From Ignavibacteriaceae bacterium (GTDB lineage Bacteria > Bacteroidota > Ignavibacteria > Ignavibacteriales > Ignavibacteriaceae): a DNA stretch of 13,140 bases. Below, piece by piece: positions 6,812 to 13,140 of the stretch. The notes under the pieces were generated by a model that was not told the origin of the DNA, did no database searches, and saw only the letters and a list, made by a program, of their open reading frames with translations. Location: assembly GCA_025455085.1 (NCBI GenBank), contig JALONF010000085.1, positions 1 through 13,140 on the forward strand, in the 5' to 3' direction. The translations under genes were made by a program, and so were the position numbers. The first letter of the stretch is position 1, and the number at the start of each line of letters is the position of its first letter.

Positions 6812-6840
6812 AACCCCGGCTTTTATGTTGGGGTTTTTTA
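6812..6840 (+). terminator. Rho-independent terminator after the M29 peptidase gene
   Basis: AACCCCGGC (6812-6820) pairs with GTTGGGGTT (6827-6835), with two G-T wobbles, around the loop TTTTAT. A T tract follows at 6834-6839. It lies 28 bases after the stop and separates the peptide block from def. Confidence 0.88.
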
Positions 6841-6912
6841 TTCAATCCTTTCATATTCAGAATTCAATCTTTAATTTTAAAGTGAGTCTTTTAATTATAA
6901 CGAAATTAAACT

Positions 6913-7479
6913 ATGTCCTTACTTCCAATCACCCTTTGTGGTGATAAAATATTAAGAAAAAAAACTTCACTTGTAACCGATATTGATGATAAAACTATTG
7001 GTATCATTGCCGATATGTTTGAGACGATGAGGAATGCTAATGGCGTAGGACTCGCTGCAAACCAGATTGGTTTGAACAAGCAAATTTTCGTTGTTGATGT
7101 TTCTCCCGTTGAAGGCTACGAAAAGTACAAGCCGATTGCGATGATAAATCCCAAAATCATCTCTAAGTCCGACGATACCAATTCTGTTGAGGAGGGATGT
7201 TTAAGCATTCCCGAACTGCGCGCTGAAGTAATAAGACCGAAAAGTGTATTCGTCTCTTTCTTCGATGTAGATATGAAGGAACATACAATCGAGGCAGAGG
7301 AACTTTTTGCACGCGTTATACAACACGAATATGATCATCTTCAAGGCATTTTATTTATTGATTACTTTGATGATGATATGAAAAAAAGATATAAAAAACA
7401 CCTTGAGAAAATAAGAAAACGTAAACTAGACATTGACTATCCAATCAGCTCATCAACTGATTACTACTTAATTAAATAG
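6913..7479 (+). CDS. def: Peptide deformylase
   Basis: Removes the N-formyl group from the initiator methionine of new proteins, in the cytoplasm at the ribosome exit. All three family motifs are intact: GVGLAANQIG (44-53), EGCLSIP (94-100, with metal ligand C96) and QHEYDHLQG (137-145, with H138, catalytic E139 and H142). At 188 residues it has normal length, with a Lys-rich C-terminal helix (MKKRYKKHLEKIRKRK) as in many deformylases. No Shine-Dalgarno is visible before the ATG. The 130-base gap upstream contains the previous gene's terminator and AT-rich DNA, where its promoter must lie. The stop is 7 bases before the fmt start, so def and fmt form an operon. fmt is broken, which makes the need for this enzyme here a question. 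Confidence 0.96.
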   Translation: MSLLPITLCGDKILRKKTSLVTDIDDKTIGIIADMFETMRNANGVGLAANQIGLNKQIFVVDVSPVEGYEKYKPIAMINPKIISKSDDTNSVEEGCLSIPELRAEVIRPKSVFVSFFDVDMKEHTIEAEELFARVIQHEYDHLQGILFIDYFDDDMKKRYKKHLEKIRKRKLDIDYPISSSTDYYLIK

Positions 7480-7486
7480 GTGTGCG

Positions 7487-8339
7487 ATGAAGATTGTTTT
7501 TATGGGCACACCAGATTTTTCTATCCCTTCCTTTAAAATTCTTCTTGGCAGCAAACTTAAAATTTTAGCAGTTGTAACTCAGCCCGATAAGGAACGGGGA
7601 AGAGGATCCTGTTTACCAACCTGAAAAACTAAAAGGTAATTCTGAATTCATTAGTCAGATGAAGACATTACAACCTGATTTATTTGTTGTTGTCGCATTC
7701 AGGATTTTGCCAAAAGAAGTATTTGAAATTCCGAAATATGGTTCATTCAATCTTCATGGATCTTATCTACCAAAATATCGCGGTGCGGCTCCAATTCAAT
7801 GGGCATTGATTAATGGTGAAACTGAAACGGGATTAACAACATTCAAGCTTGCAGAGAAAGTAGATACGGGAAATATTTATCTTCAGGAAAAAGTTGAAAT
7901 TAGACCAGAAGATAATTTTGAAACTTTGCACGATAGAATGAGTGAGCTTGGAGCAAAGATGGTTCTCGAAACAGTTAATCTTATTGAAAGCGGAATTTAT
8001 AAACTAAAGCAGCAGGATGATTCACTTACTTCTCTGGCTCCCAAAATAACAAAAGAAATTTGTTTGATTGACTGGAATAAATCGGCATCAGAAATTCACA
8101 ACCTTGTAAGAGGATTATCGCCTCACCCGGCAGCTTATTTTATGTATAATGACAAAATAATTAAGATTTATAATACAGAAGTTGTGGGCGGAATGAACTT
8201 GCAGCCGTTCCAGTTTCATCAATCCAAAACTGAACTTATAATCGGCTGCGGAAAAAATGCTCTGCGAATTCTTGAACTTCAGCAGGAGGGAAGAAAGAGA
8301 ATGACCACTGAAGAATTTTTAAGAGGGTATAGGTTTTAA
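7487..8339 (+). pseudogene. fmt: Methionyl-tRNA formyltransferase, frameshifted by an internal deletion
   Basis: The normal enzyme formylates Met-tRNA(fMet) for translation initiation. The N-terminal piece starts at ATG 7487 (MKIVFMGTPDFSIPSF...) and reads TQPDKERGRG, then stops at TGA 7622-7624. The rest continues in the +1 frame, open from 7578, as DPVYQPEKLKGN and on to TAA at 8337-8339. It retains the catalytic NLHGS (Asn codon 7749, His codon 7755), RGAAPIQ, and the DTG Asp (codon 7863), plus a complete C-terminal domain. In E. coli Fmt about 18 residues separate GRG from VFQP; here only 4 bases remain. This predicts loss of about 50 bases, which is 3n+2 and fits the observed frame change. 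The product would be truncated at 45 residues. It could be a real mutation or an assembly error. Confidence 0.88.
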
Positions 8340-8436
8340 AATTTATTTCTTCACAAAACAATAAATTATAAGAAGAGCGGTTTTTAGGAATGCTTTCATC
8401 ATTCCAGCTGAATCCTTATTATTGAGCGTACTCTTT

Positions 8437-8442
8437 AAAGGA
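8437..8442 (+). promoter_or_regulatory. Ribosome binding site deciding the hydrolase start
   Basis: AAAGGA, 6 bases before the ATG at 8449. It supports that ATG over the upstream in-frame TTG at 8422, which would put nine polar-start residues before the signal peptide. Confidence 0.6.
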
Positions 8443-8448
8443 AATATT

Positions 8449-9897
8449 ATGAAGACTTCACTCGGTTATTTATTCATCCTGATTCTGATTGCATCTAATT
8501 TTTCAATCTCATCTTCCGGTATTATCGGCACACCAAATCAGGGATCTCAAACCTCTTTTGATCTTGAAGGGAGCTGGGCTGGCACTTTAAAAATTTCCAA
8601 CGTTGAACTTAGAATAGTATTCAATGTAATAAAAGACTCTTCTGGTAAATTACTTGCAAATCTTGATAGTCCTAATCAAGGTGCTTATGGAATTGCAGTT
8701 GATGATGTGATAATAAAAGGTGATTCAATAAAATTTATTGTCGAAGTTGTGAAGGGATTTTATGCCGGTAAAATTTATCCGGATAGCCTGAAGATTTCAG
8801 GAATCTGGAACCAGGGTGGAATGGCTTTACCTCTTGATTTGAGAAAAACAGAAAAAGTTGAAAAACCAAAACGACCGCAGGAACCAAAAGCACCTTTCCC
8901 ATATATAAGTGAAGAAATAAAATTTATAAATCCCGAAACTGGAGATACACTGGCCGGAACATTAACTTTACCAAATGATTTAGGTCCGTTTACAGCAGTA
9001 ATACTTGTCAGCGGGTCAGGACCGCAGAACAGAGATGAAGAACTCCTTGGACACAAACCATTTTTAGTTTTAGCAGATTATTTAACACAAAACGGAATTG
9101 CAGTTTTAAGATACGATGATAGAGGAATAGGTGAATCAACAGGAGATTTCAGAAATGCAACAACCGAAGATTTTGCAGATGATGTACTGGCAGCAGTTGA
9201 ATTTTTAAAGACAAGGAAAGATATAAATAAAATTGGAGTAGCCGGACACAGTGAAGGTGGAATAATTGCACCAATGGTTGCAGTTCAATCTGATAATGTT
9301 GATTTTATTGTTTTAATGGCTGGAACTGGAATTCGTGGAGATTCAATTCTAATTCTGCAAACTGAATTAATAATGAAAGCAAACAGCAGTGATGAAGCAA
9401 CGATAAAACGAGATTTGGGAATTTATCGTCAAATTTATTCCATTCTGGTAAGTAATAATGATGAAGAAACAATCAAGCTTGTACTATCAGCAATTTTGGA
9501 TGATTCATATAAGTACTTAACCGAGGAAGAAAAAGCAGAAGTCGGAACCAAGGACCAGATGATTGAAATGCAATTAAATGTGCTGCTCGGTAAATGGTTC
9601 AGATATTTTGTTAAATATGATCCTTATCCGACTTTAACAAAAGTTAAATGTCCTGTGCTTGCGATAAATGGTGAAAAAGATCTACAGGTTCCTCCAAAAG
9701 AAAATCTTAGTGCAATAGAGAAGGCTTTAATAGAAGGCGGAAACAAGAATTATAAGATTGTCGAGATGCCCGGATTGAATCACTTGTTCCAGAAATCAGA
9801 GACCGGTTCGCCAATTGAGTATGGAAATATTGAAGAAACTTTTTCTCCTGATGCGATGAAAGTTATTAGTGACTGGATATTAACAGTTACGAAATAA
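8449..9897 (+). CDS. Secreted alpha/beta hydrolase with N-terminal beta domain
   Basis: From ATG 8449 the product is 482 residues, with a signal peptide (about 1-24, MKTSLGYLFILILIASNF). An N-terminal beta-rich domain (about 35-140) contains the GSWAGTL start and GIWNQGGMALPLDL end that often precede such hydrolases. A linker rich in Lys and Pro then leads to the hydrolase domain (about 155-482). The visible catalytic set is an oxyanion loop GSGPQNRDE (189-197), RYDDRGIGES, nucleophile S268 in GHSEGG, acid D411 in GEKDLQVP and H445 in GLNHLFQ. Family knowledge: such proteins are esterases or acyl-peptide/dipeptidyl-type serine hydrolases of the periplasm or envelope; the substrate is unknown. 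The gap before it (8340-8448) separates it from fmt, so it may have its own promoter. Confidence 0.85.
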   Translation: MKTSLGYLFILILIASNFSISSSGIIGTPNQGSQTSFDLEGSWAGTLKISNVELRIVFNVIKDSSGKLLANLDSPNQGAYGIAVDDVIIKGDSIKFIVEVVKGFYAGKIYPDSLKISGIWNQGGMALPLDLRKTEKVEKPKRPQEPKAPFPYISEEIKFINPETGDTLAGTLTLPNDLGPFTAVILVSGSGPQNRDEELLGHKPFLVLADYLTQNGIAVLRYDDRGIGESTGDFRNATTEDFADDVLAAVEFLKTRKDINKIGVAGHSEGGIIAPMVAVQSDNVDFIVLMAGTGIRGDSILILQTELIMKANSSDEATIKRDLGIYRQIYSILVSNNDEETIKLVLSAILDDSYKYLTEEEKAEVGTKDQMIEMQLNVLLGKWFRYFVKYDPYPTLTKVKCPVLAINGEKDLQVPPKENLSAIEKALIEGGNKNYKIVEMPGLNHLFQKSETGSPIEYGNIEETFSPDAMKVISDWILTVTK

Positions 9898-9905
9898 AAT
9901 GCAAG

Positions 9906-9929
9906 CTGTCACGGACGGTTCTGTGACAG
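9906..9929. terminator. Hairpin between convergent genes
   Basis: CTGTCAC (9906-9912) pairs with GTGACAG (9923-9929), extended inside by GGA against TCT with one wobble. It sits 8 bases after the + strand hydrolase stop and 14 bases past the stop of the - strand YdeI-like gene. On the - strand it is followed by CTTGCATTTTATTT, a T-rich tail, so it suits leftward transcripts better. On the + strand only TATTTG follows. Confidence 0.55.
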
Positions 9930-9943
9930 TATTTGATAGAAAT

Positions 9944-10507
9944 TCATAAATACTTTTCAATTCCTTTCAATCCGTATTGCTTATTCTGTGCTGTCTTTTT
10001 TATAAAGTAATTCAATCTTACTTTAAAGATATCCGGCCGTATTCTGGCGTCATCAATGAATGCAATGCGGATTCTTTTGTATGGCGCTGAAAACTTCTGA
10101 TAATTTTTCCATGCTGCTTTATTCTTTCTGATTTCACAGAGGATATCTATTGGAAAAACAAACTTTTCGTTTTCCAGGTCACCTAATGTTTTACGTACTG
10201 AGGCAATTACTCTCTTTTTTACGATTAATTTTTTTAAACGTTCTTTATTCAACTGAGAGTAATTGCTTTTCGGGTTTCTTGGAGTAAATCTCTGAACATG
10301 GCTTTCTTTATCATTCTTTTTTATTATACTATCAATCCAGCCGAAGCATAGCGCCTCTTCAACTGCATCATCGTAAGGTAATCTGGGTTTACCAGAATCT
10401 TTATTGTAAAAGACCAGCCAAATTTCTTTTTCTGTTTTATAATTCTTTCTGAGCCAGTTTCGCCATTCACTCCGGGTCTTAATGTAAAGTGTTTTTGTGA
10501 TTTGCAT
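9944..10507 (-). CDS. YdeI/OmdA-family protein
   Basis: The 187-residue product carries the family signature DAVEEALCFGWIDS (47-60) followed by QRFTPRNPKSNYS (72-84). The start reads SEWRNWLRKNYKTEKEIWLVFYNK, also typical. The C-terminal third is Lys/Arg-rich, as in OmdA-type domains. Family knowledge: YdeI (OmpD-associated / bacteriocin-protection) proteins are widespread, and their biochemical role is poorly defined. It is the last gene of the leftward run that contains the AbiE-like pair and a methyltransferase, 55 bases after the latter. No strong ribosome binding site is seen. Confidence 0.82.
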   Translation of the reverse strand: MQITKTLYIKTRSEWRNWLRKNYKTEKEIWLVFYNKDSGKPRLPYDDAVEEALCFGWIDSIIKKNDKESHVQRFTPRNPKSNYSQLNKERLKKLIVKKRVIASVRKTLGDLENEKFVFPIDILCEIRKNKAAWKNYQKFSAPYKRIRIAFIDDARIRPDIFKVRLNYFIKKTAQNKQYGLKGIEKYL

Positions 10508-10562
10508 TAGTATGTAAAAAATATATTGGTGTAAAACTTAATTATATGCATTTGCAACAGTG

Positions 10563-11330
10563 CTATTTTTCAGCAATCACTAGCATTTCAAAATCTTCGG
10601 TTGTTAGTTTATCATTTCGTGAAAATGCTCCAAGTTTTGCACCGAAGATTTCTATTTTTTTATAGTCGAGAGATTTAAGCAGCCAGGTTATTTCGCTCGG
10701 CACATAAAATCTTTCATTACACTGAAGCATTTTTTTATTTCCATCATCATCCGTTATTTCCGTAATGTTGTGATCACGGAATGTCATCAGATCGAAAGTG
10801 TTGCTGCGGTATGTTGCGTTATCGCCCACTGAATTTGCTGCACAAAACTTTTCCACCGAGTGATAAAGAGGAAACAATCCGTTCAAAGTCGTAAAAATAA
10901 ATTTTGATTTGTCTTTGAGAGATTTTCTTATGCTTTTCAGAATTTCAAAATTCATTTCGTCGGTTTCCATTAATGGAAATCCGCCCTCGCAAAGCATTAT
11001 TGCAGCATCAAACTCTTTGTTGAATGTCAAGTTTCTTGCGTCCTGTTTTTGAAAATCAATTCTAAGATTTTCCTTTGTCGCTTTCTCGCGAGCAATCGTA
11101 AGCTGCGAATCTGAGAGATCAATTCCGGTTACTGAGTAGCCTCTTTTAGATAATTCAATTGAATGTCTGCCAGTTCCACATCCAACATCAAGAATTTTTA
11201 ATGATTTATTAAAATTCAATTCCTTCTCGATGAAATCACACTCACCAATTGTTCCTTGCGTGAACGATTCTTTATCATAAGTCTTTCCGTAATTCTCGAA
11301 GAGGGTTTCGTACCATTGTTTGGGGTTCAT
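10563..11330 (-). CDS. Class I SAM-dependent methyltransferase
   Basis: 255 residues with a standard Rossmann methyltransferase core: motif I ILDVGCGTG (46-54), acidic residue D71 after the second strand (GIDLS), then a QKQDARNLTF loop and a FDAAIMLCEGGF strand in the motif IV region. The C-terminal half (EITWLLKSLDYKKIEIFG...) matches small-molecule methyltransferases. No target-recognition domain or DPPY/NPPY-type DNA methyltransferase motif is seen, so a DNA substrate is unlikely. It starts 20 bases after the AbiEii-like stop on the same strand and could be read from the same promoter. The substrate is unknown. Confidence 0.85.
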   Translation of the reverse strand: MNPKQWYETLFENYGKTYDKESFTQGTIGECDFIEKELNFNKSLKILDVGCGTGRHSIELSKRGYSVTGIDLSDSQLTIAREKATKENLRIDFQKQDARNLTFNKEFDAAIMLCEGGFPLMETDEMNFEILKSIRKSLKDKSKFIFTTLNGLFPLYHSVEKFCAANSVGDNATYRSNTFDLMTFRDHNITEITDDDGNKKMLQCNERFYVPSEITWLLKSLDYKKIEIFGAKLGAFSRNDKLTTEDFEMLVIAEK

Positions 11331-11350
11331 ACGTAATTAATTATTTAATT

Positions 11351-12358
11351 CTAATTTTTTACAATATTATTTATTCTGTCTTGCAATTCTTCAATCCTAT
11401 TAATCAGAGCAATAAAGTCAAGCGAGTTCCCGTAAATCATATTCTCTTTCATTGTGTTATAGTCTTTTTCCCATTCTTTAATTACGTCATCTGGAGGTAT
11501 GATTATGATTTTTCCCTTAACATGATTTGAATAATCAAGTCCACGTACTGCATTAAATTTTTTTCTGTGGTTTACAATATTTTCGAATAGACTCTCATCT
11601 TCTAATGCAGCTTTCCCATAGTCTGAGTCCAATAATTTCACTAAGTCATATAGATGTCTTGATAATCTTTCAGCTCCGGTTTTACGGATATCATTAGAAA
11701 ATTTTTCATGAAGTAAAAATATTTTTTCAAGGAAAGTACGTTGAGGTAAAACTGTGGAGATTCCAATGGATTTTGTTGAGAATATCTGATCTTTAAAAGT
11801 TTCACCAATTAAAGAATTAATTTCTCTTGCTTCGCTCGGCTCCATTAAAGATCGGGAACTAACTTCAACTAAAACCCGCGATTGTAAGTATCCAGATTTT
11901 TCCAGTACTGAGTCGTAGTCAATTTCAATTACCTGAGGATCTCTGTCAGATTCTTCTGTCACAATTGCTTTAACCTCACAGTCATCTAAAGCTTTCAGAT
12001 TTGAAAAACTATTTTTTAAATCTCTACTAAATGTATTAGAAATAAATTCACAAGATTTTTTCCTAAGTTTTTTTATCTGGTTAATGCTTATATCACCTTC
12101 AAAACCAAAAAACTTTCTGTCAATTGCCAGATCAATATCTTCCGAAAAACGTTCTATAAGATTCCAACCTTTGCTTAACGATGTCCCGCCTTTGAAAACA
12201 ATATGCTGAGAATATGCCTGACTGAATGTGCAATGAAGTGTTAATGTTACCCACCAATCTTTTTCAATAGCAATTGGTGGGAGACCTGTTCTGTTACTTA
12301 CCTGGTTAAGTATATCAACTTTTCTTTCTTTTGTTAACTTTAACCACTCGGTATTCAT
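11351..12358 (-). CDS. AbiEii-like nucleotidyltransferase toxin (type IV TA)
   Basis: 335 residues with the AbiEii/AbiGii nucleotidyltransferase hallmarks: IEKDWWVTLTL near 31-41, VFKGGTSLSKGW (54-65, motif I), FSEDIDLAID (71-80, the metal-binding Asp pair D74/D76), the conserved E211/K212 in TFLEKIFLLHEKF and RHLYDLVKL (234-242). Family knowledge: AbiEii toxins (relatives of MenT) are nucleotidyltransferases. MenT enzymes modify tRNA 3' ends, and AbiEii arrests growth to stop phage. The start ATG lies 1 base after the stop of the antitoxin-like gene (TAA-C-ATG), so the two are translationally coupled in antitoxin-toxin order. All catalytic residues are present. The actual target in this host is unknown. 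Confidence 0.9.
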   Translation of the reverse strand: MNTEWLKLTKERKVDILNQVSNRTGLPPIAIEKDWWVTLTLHCTFSQAYSQHIVFKGGTSLSKGWNLIERFSEDIDLAIDRKFFGFEGDISINQIKKLRKKSCEFISNTFSRDLKNSFSNLKALDDCEVKAIVTEESDRDPQVIEIDYDSVLEKSGYLQSRVLVEVSSRSLMEPSEAREINSLIGETFKDQIFSTKSIGISTVLPQRTFLEKIFLLHEKFSNDIRKTGAERLSRHLYDLVKLLDSDYGKAALEDESLFENIVNHRKKFNAVRGLDYSNHVKGKIIIIPPDDVIKEWEKDYNTMKENMIYGNSLDFIALINRIEELQDRINNIVKN

Positions 12359-12359
12359 G

Positions 12360-12962
12360 TTATCTTACCATACTCATAAGAATTTTGTTTATCCATGCTG
12401 GTACAAGCTTAGCATCATGCATGATAATTTCGTTCTTTTCATTTTTTAGCATGCTCTTAACTTTAGCCAACATTTCTTCTTCAAGTTTTTCTTTCCCGAT
12501 ACTTTTTAATGCCTGGATAACCAATGCGCTAATCTCACCTTTTGCAAGCAGGTTTTTCGGACTTGCTTTTTTAAATGTAATTGTGCGCTTCCCAATTTTC
12601 ACAACTCTTGCTGCACCATCTGTAAGGTAAACTGCTTTAAGCGGAACCTGGGTTGAAAGTCCCAGTTTATTTAGTGCTTGTACTCCGGTAGGAATTATTC
12701 TTGCTTTATCTCTTCTTGCAATTGCTTCAGCAATTTCTTCAACAGAAGGATAAAGAATTCCCAGTTCTTTATCTGTTTTGGGATATAAGTAAATTCCAAA
12801 AGCTAATCTTACAAGTATTCCTTTTTCTTTTAAACGTAACAATGCTTTCTTGATATTCTCAGAATTGCCGTAATCCAGAAAATCTTCAACAAAAAGAATA
12901 CTTCCTTTTGTAAGGTTCCTGATCTTCAAAGCTATTTTATTTTCTATTACTGGTCTTTTCAT
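12360..12962 (-). CDS. AbiEi-like antitoxin (DUF6088 type)
   Basis: From ATG 12962 the product is 200 residues. The N-terminal part (about 9-62) is a winged helix-turn-helix: SILFVEDFLDYGNSENIKKAL, then LKEKGILVRLAFGIYLYPK as the wing. The rest (ARIIPTGVQALNKLGLSTQVP, AVYLTDGAARVVKIGKRTITF, SPKNLLAKGE) matches AbiEi/DUF6088 proteins. Family knowledge: AbiEi represses its own operon by binding inverted repeats in the promoter and counteracts AbiEii without forming a complex (type IV). A perfect inverted repeat lies 10-40 bases upstream, as expected. A longer version from TTG 12980 is possible but would start inside that operator, so ATG 12962 is preferred. It is coupled to the toxin gene 1 base downstream. 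Confidence 0.85.
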   Translation of the reverse strand: MKRPVIENKIALKIRNLTKGSILFVEDFLDYGNSENIKKALLRLKEKGILVRLAFGIYLYPKTDKELGILYPSVEEIAEAIARRDKARIIPTGVQALNKLGLSTQVPLKAVYLTDGAARVVKIGKRTITFKKASPKNLLAKGEISALVIQALKSIGKEKLEEEMLAKVKSMLKNEKNEIIMHDAKLVPAWINKILMSMVR

Positions 12963-12971
12963 AATTAAATC

Positions 12972-13002
12972 TCGTCCCAAATTTAGTAAATATTTGGGAC
13001 GA
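12972..13002 (-). promoter_or_regulatory. Probable operator/promoter of the AbiE-like operon (11-base inverted repeat)
   Basis: TCGTCCCAAAT (12972-12982) and ATTTGGGACGA (12992-13002) are perfect inverted arms around a 9-base AT-rich spacer. The arms contain GGGAC, rare in this AT-rich surrounding. The element starts 9 bases upstream of the antitoxin ATG. On the - strand, TAAATTTG (12985-12978) matches the Bacteroidota -7 consensus TAnnTTTG and overlaps the start-proximal arm, so a bound repressor would block transcription. No T run follows, arguing against a terminator. That AbiEi binds here is inference. Confidence 0.65.
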
Positions 13003-13140
13003 AAATACTAAAAATTGATTGAATTAAAAAAAAGTTACTCTATCAACGTATCTCATTTTTCTGTCAGTCTCAACTAACGTGTTCTAAGGTAATCAATTAA
13101 AATCTAAGTCGATCCAATCTATAAGAGTTCCGTCACAATC

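Noticed and set aside
8340..8405. Weak inverted repeats between fmt and the hydrolase (AATTTATT/AATAAATT and GGAATG/CATTCC)
   Set aside because: One stem is purely A/T with a 12-base loop and the other is only 6 bases with no T run; neither is convincing as a terminator.
8422..8448. Nine-residue upstream extension of the secreted hydrolase from TTG 8422
   Set aside because: AAAGGA at 8437-8442 is well spaced for ATG 8449, and the signal peptide begins naturally at MKTSLGYLF; the extension would place extra residues before it.
12331..12630. + strand open frame antisense to the antitoxin
   Set aside because: It is low-complexity and hydrophobic, lies opposite a recognised AbiEi-like gene and has no ribosome binding site or family resemblance.
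12963..12980. Antitoxin start at TTG 12980
   Set aside because: It would begin inside the inverted repeat that overlaps the likely promoter; ATG 12962 gives a complete winged-helix domain.
13093..13140. Short open - strand frame at the right edge (DCDGTLIDWIDLDFN then stop)
   Set aside because: Fifteen codons are too few to tell a real gene end from chance. It could be the C-terminus of a gene beyond the window, but nothing supports this directly. The rest of 12963-13140 shows only the AbiE operator and AT-rich DNA.

Overview
The window is AT-rich bacterial DNA. It carries two secreted beta-rich paralogues that look like outer-membrane proteins, several genes with weak or no Shine-Dalgarno signal, and intergenic repeats of the GAGCCTG/CAGGCTC kind. 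This suggests a Gram-negative member of the Bacteroidota/Chlorobi/Ignavibacteria group. That placement is inferred from style and protein flavour; no rRNA or marker tree is available here.

Left part (1-6783, all + strand): a region dominated by peptide handling. It opens with the C-terminal end of an OPT-family oligopeptide transporter, closed by a strong hairpin. Next come a small stand-alone PqqD-like protein and, 2 bases later, a PepD-type (M20) dipeptidase. After a terminator and a composite repeat element comes an MFS carrier that closely resembles the animal lysosomal dipeptide carrier MFSD1. Two tandem paralogous secreted proteins follow, probably beta-barrels, and then an M29-type metallo-aminopeptidase. 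Together these could move oligopeptides or dipeptides across the envelope and hydrolyse them in the cytoplasm; the link between them is inference from context.

Middle (6784-9897, + strand): after a terminator lies the def-fmt pair for N-terminal formyl-methionine metabolism. def is intact, but fmt is broken by what looks like a deletion of about 50 bases that shifts the frame between the N-terminal GTPDF/GRG region and the VYQPEKL segment. A secreted two-domain alpha/beta hydrolase follows.

Right part (9944-12962, all - strand): read in its own direction, an AbiEi-like antitoxin and an AbiEii nucleotidyltransferase toxin (type IV toxin-antitoxin, 1 base apart), then a class I SAM methyltransferase and a YdeI/OmdA-family protein. 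An 11-base perfect inverted repeat sits just upstream of the antitoxin, where an autoregulatory operator would be expected. The two convergent blocks meet at a hairpin at 9906-9929.

No tRNA, rRNA, CRISPR array, transposase or integrase was seen. No gene-free stretch exceeds 300 bases. The most notable observations are the broken fmt beside an intact def, the MFSD1-like carrier with two extra central helices among peptidases, the orphan PqqD-like protein, and the palindromic operator of the AbiE-like operon.
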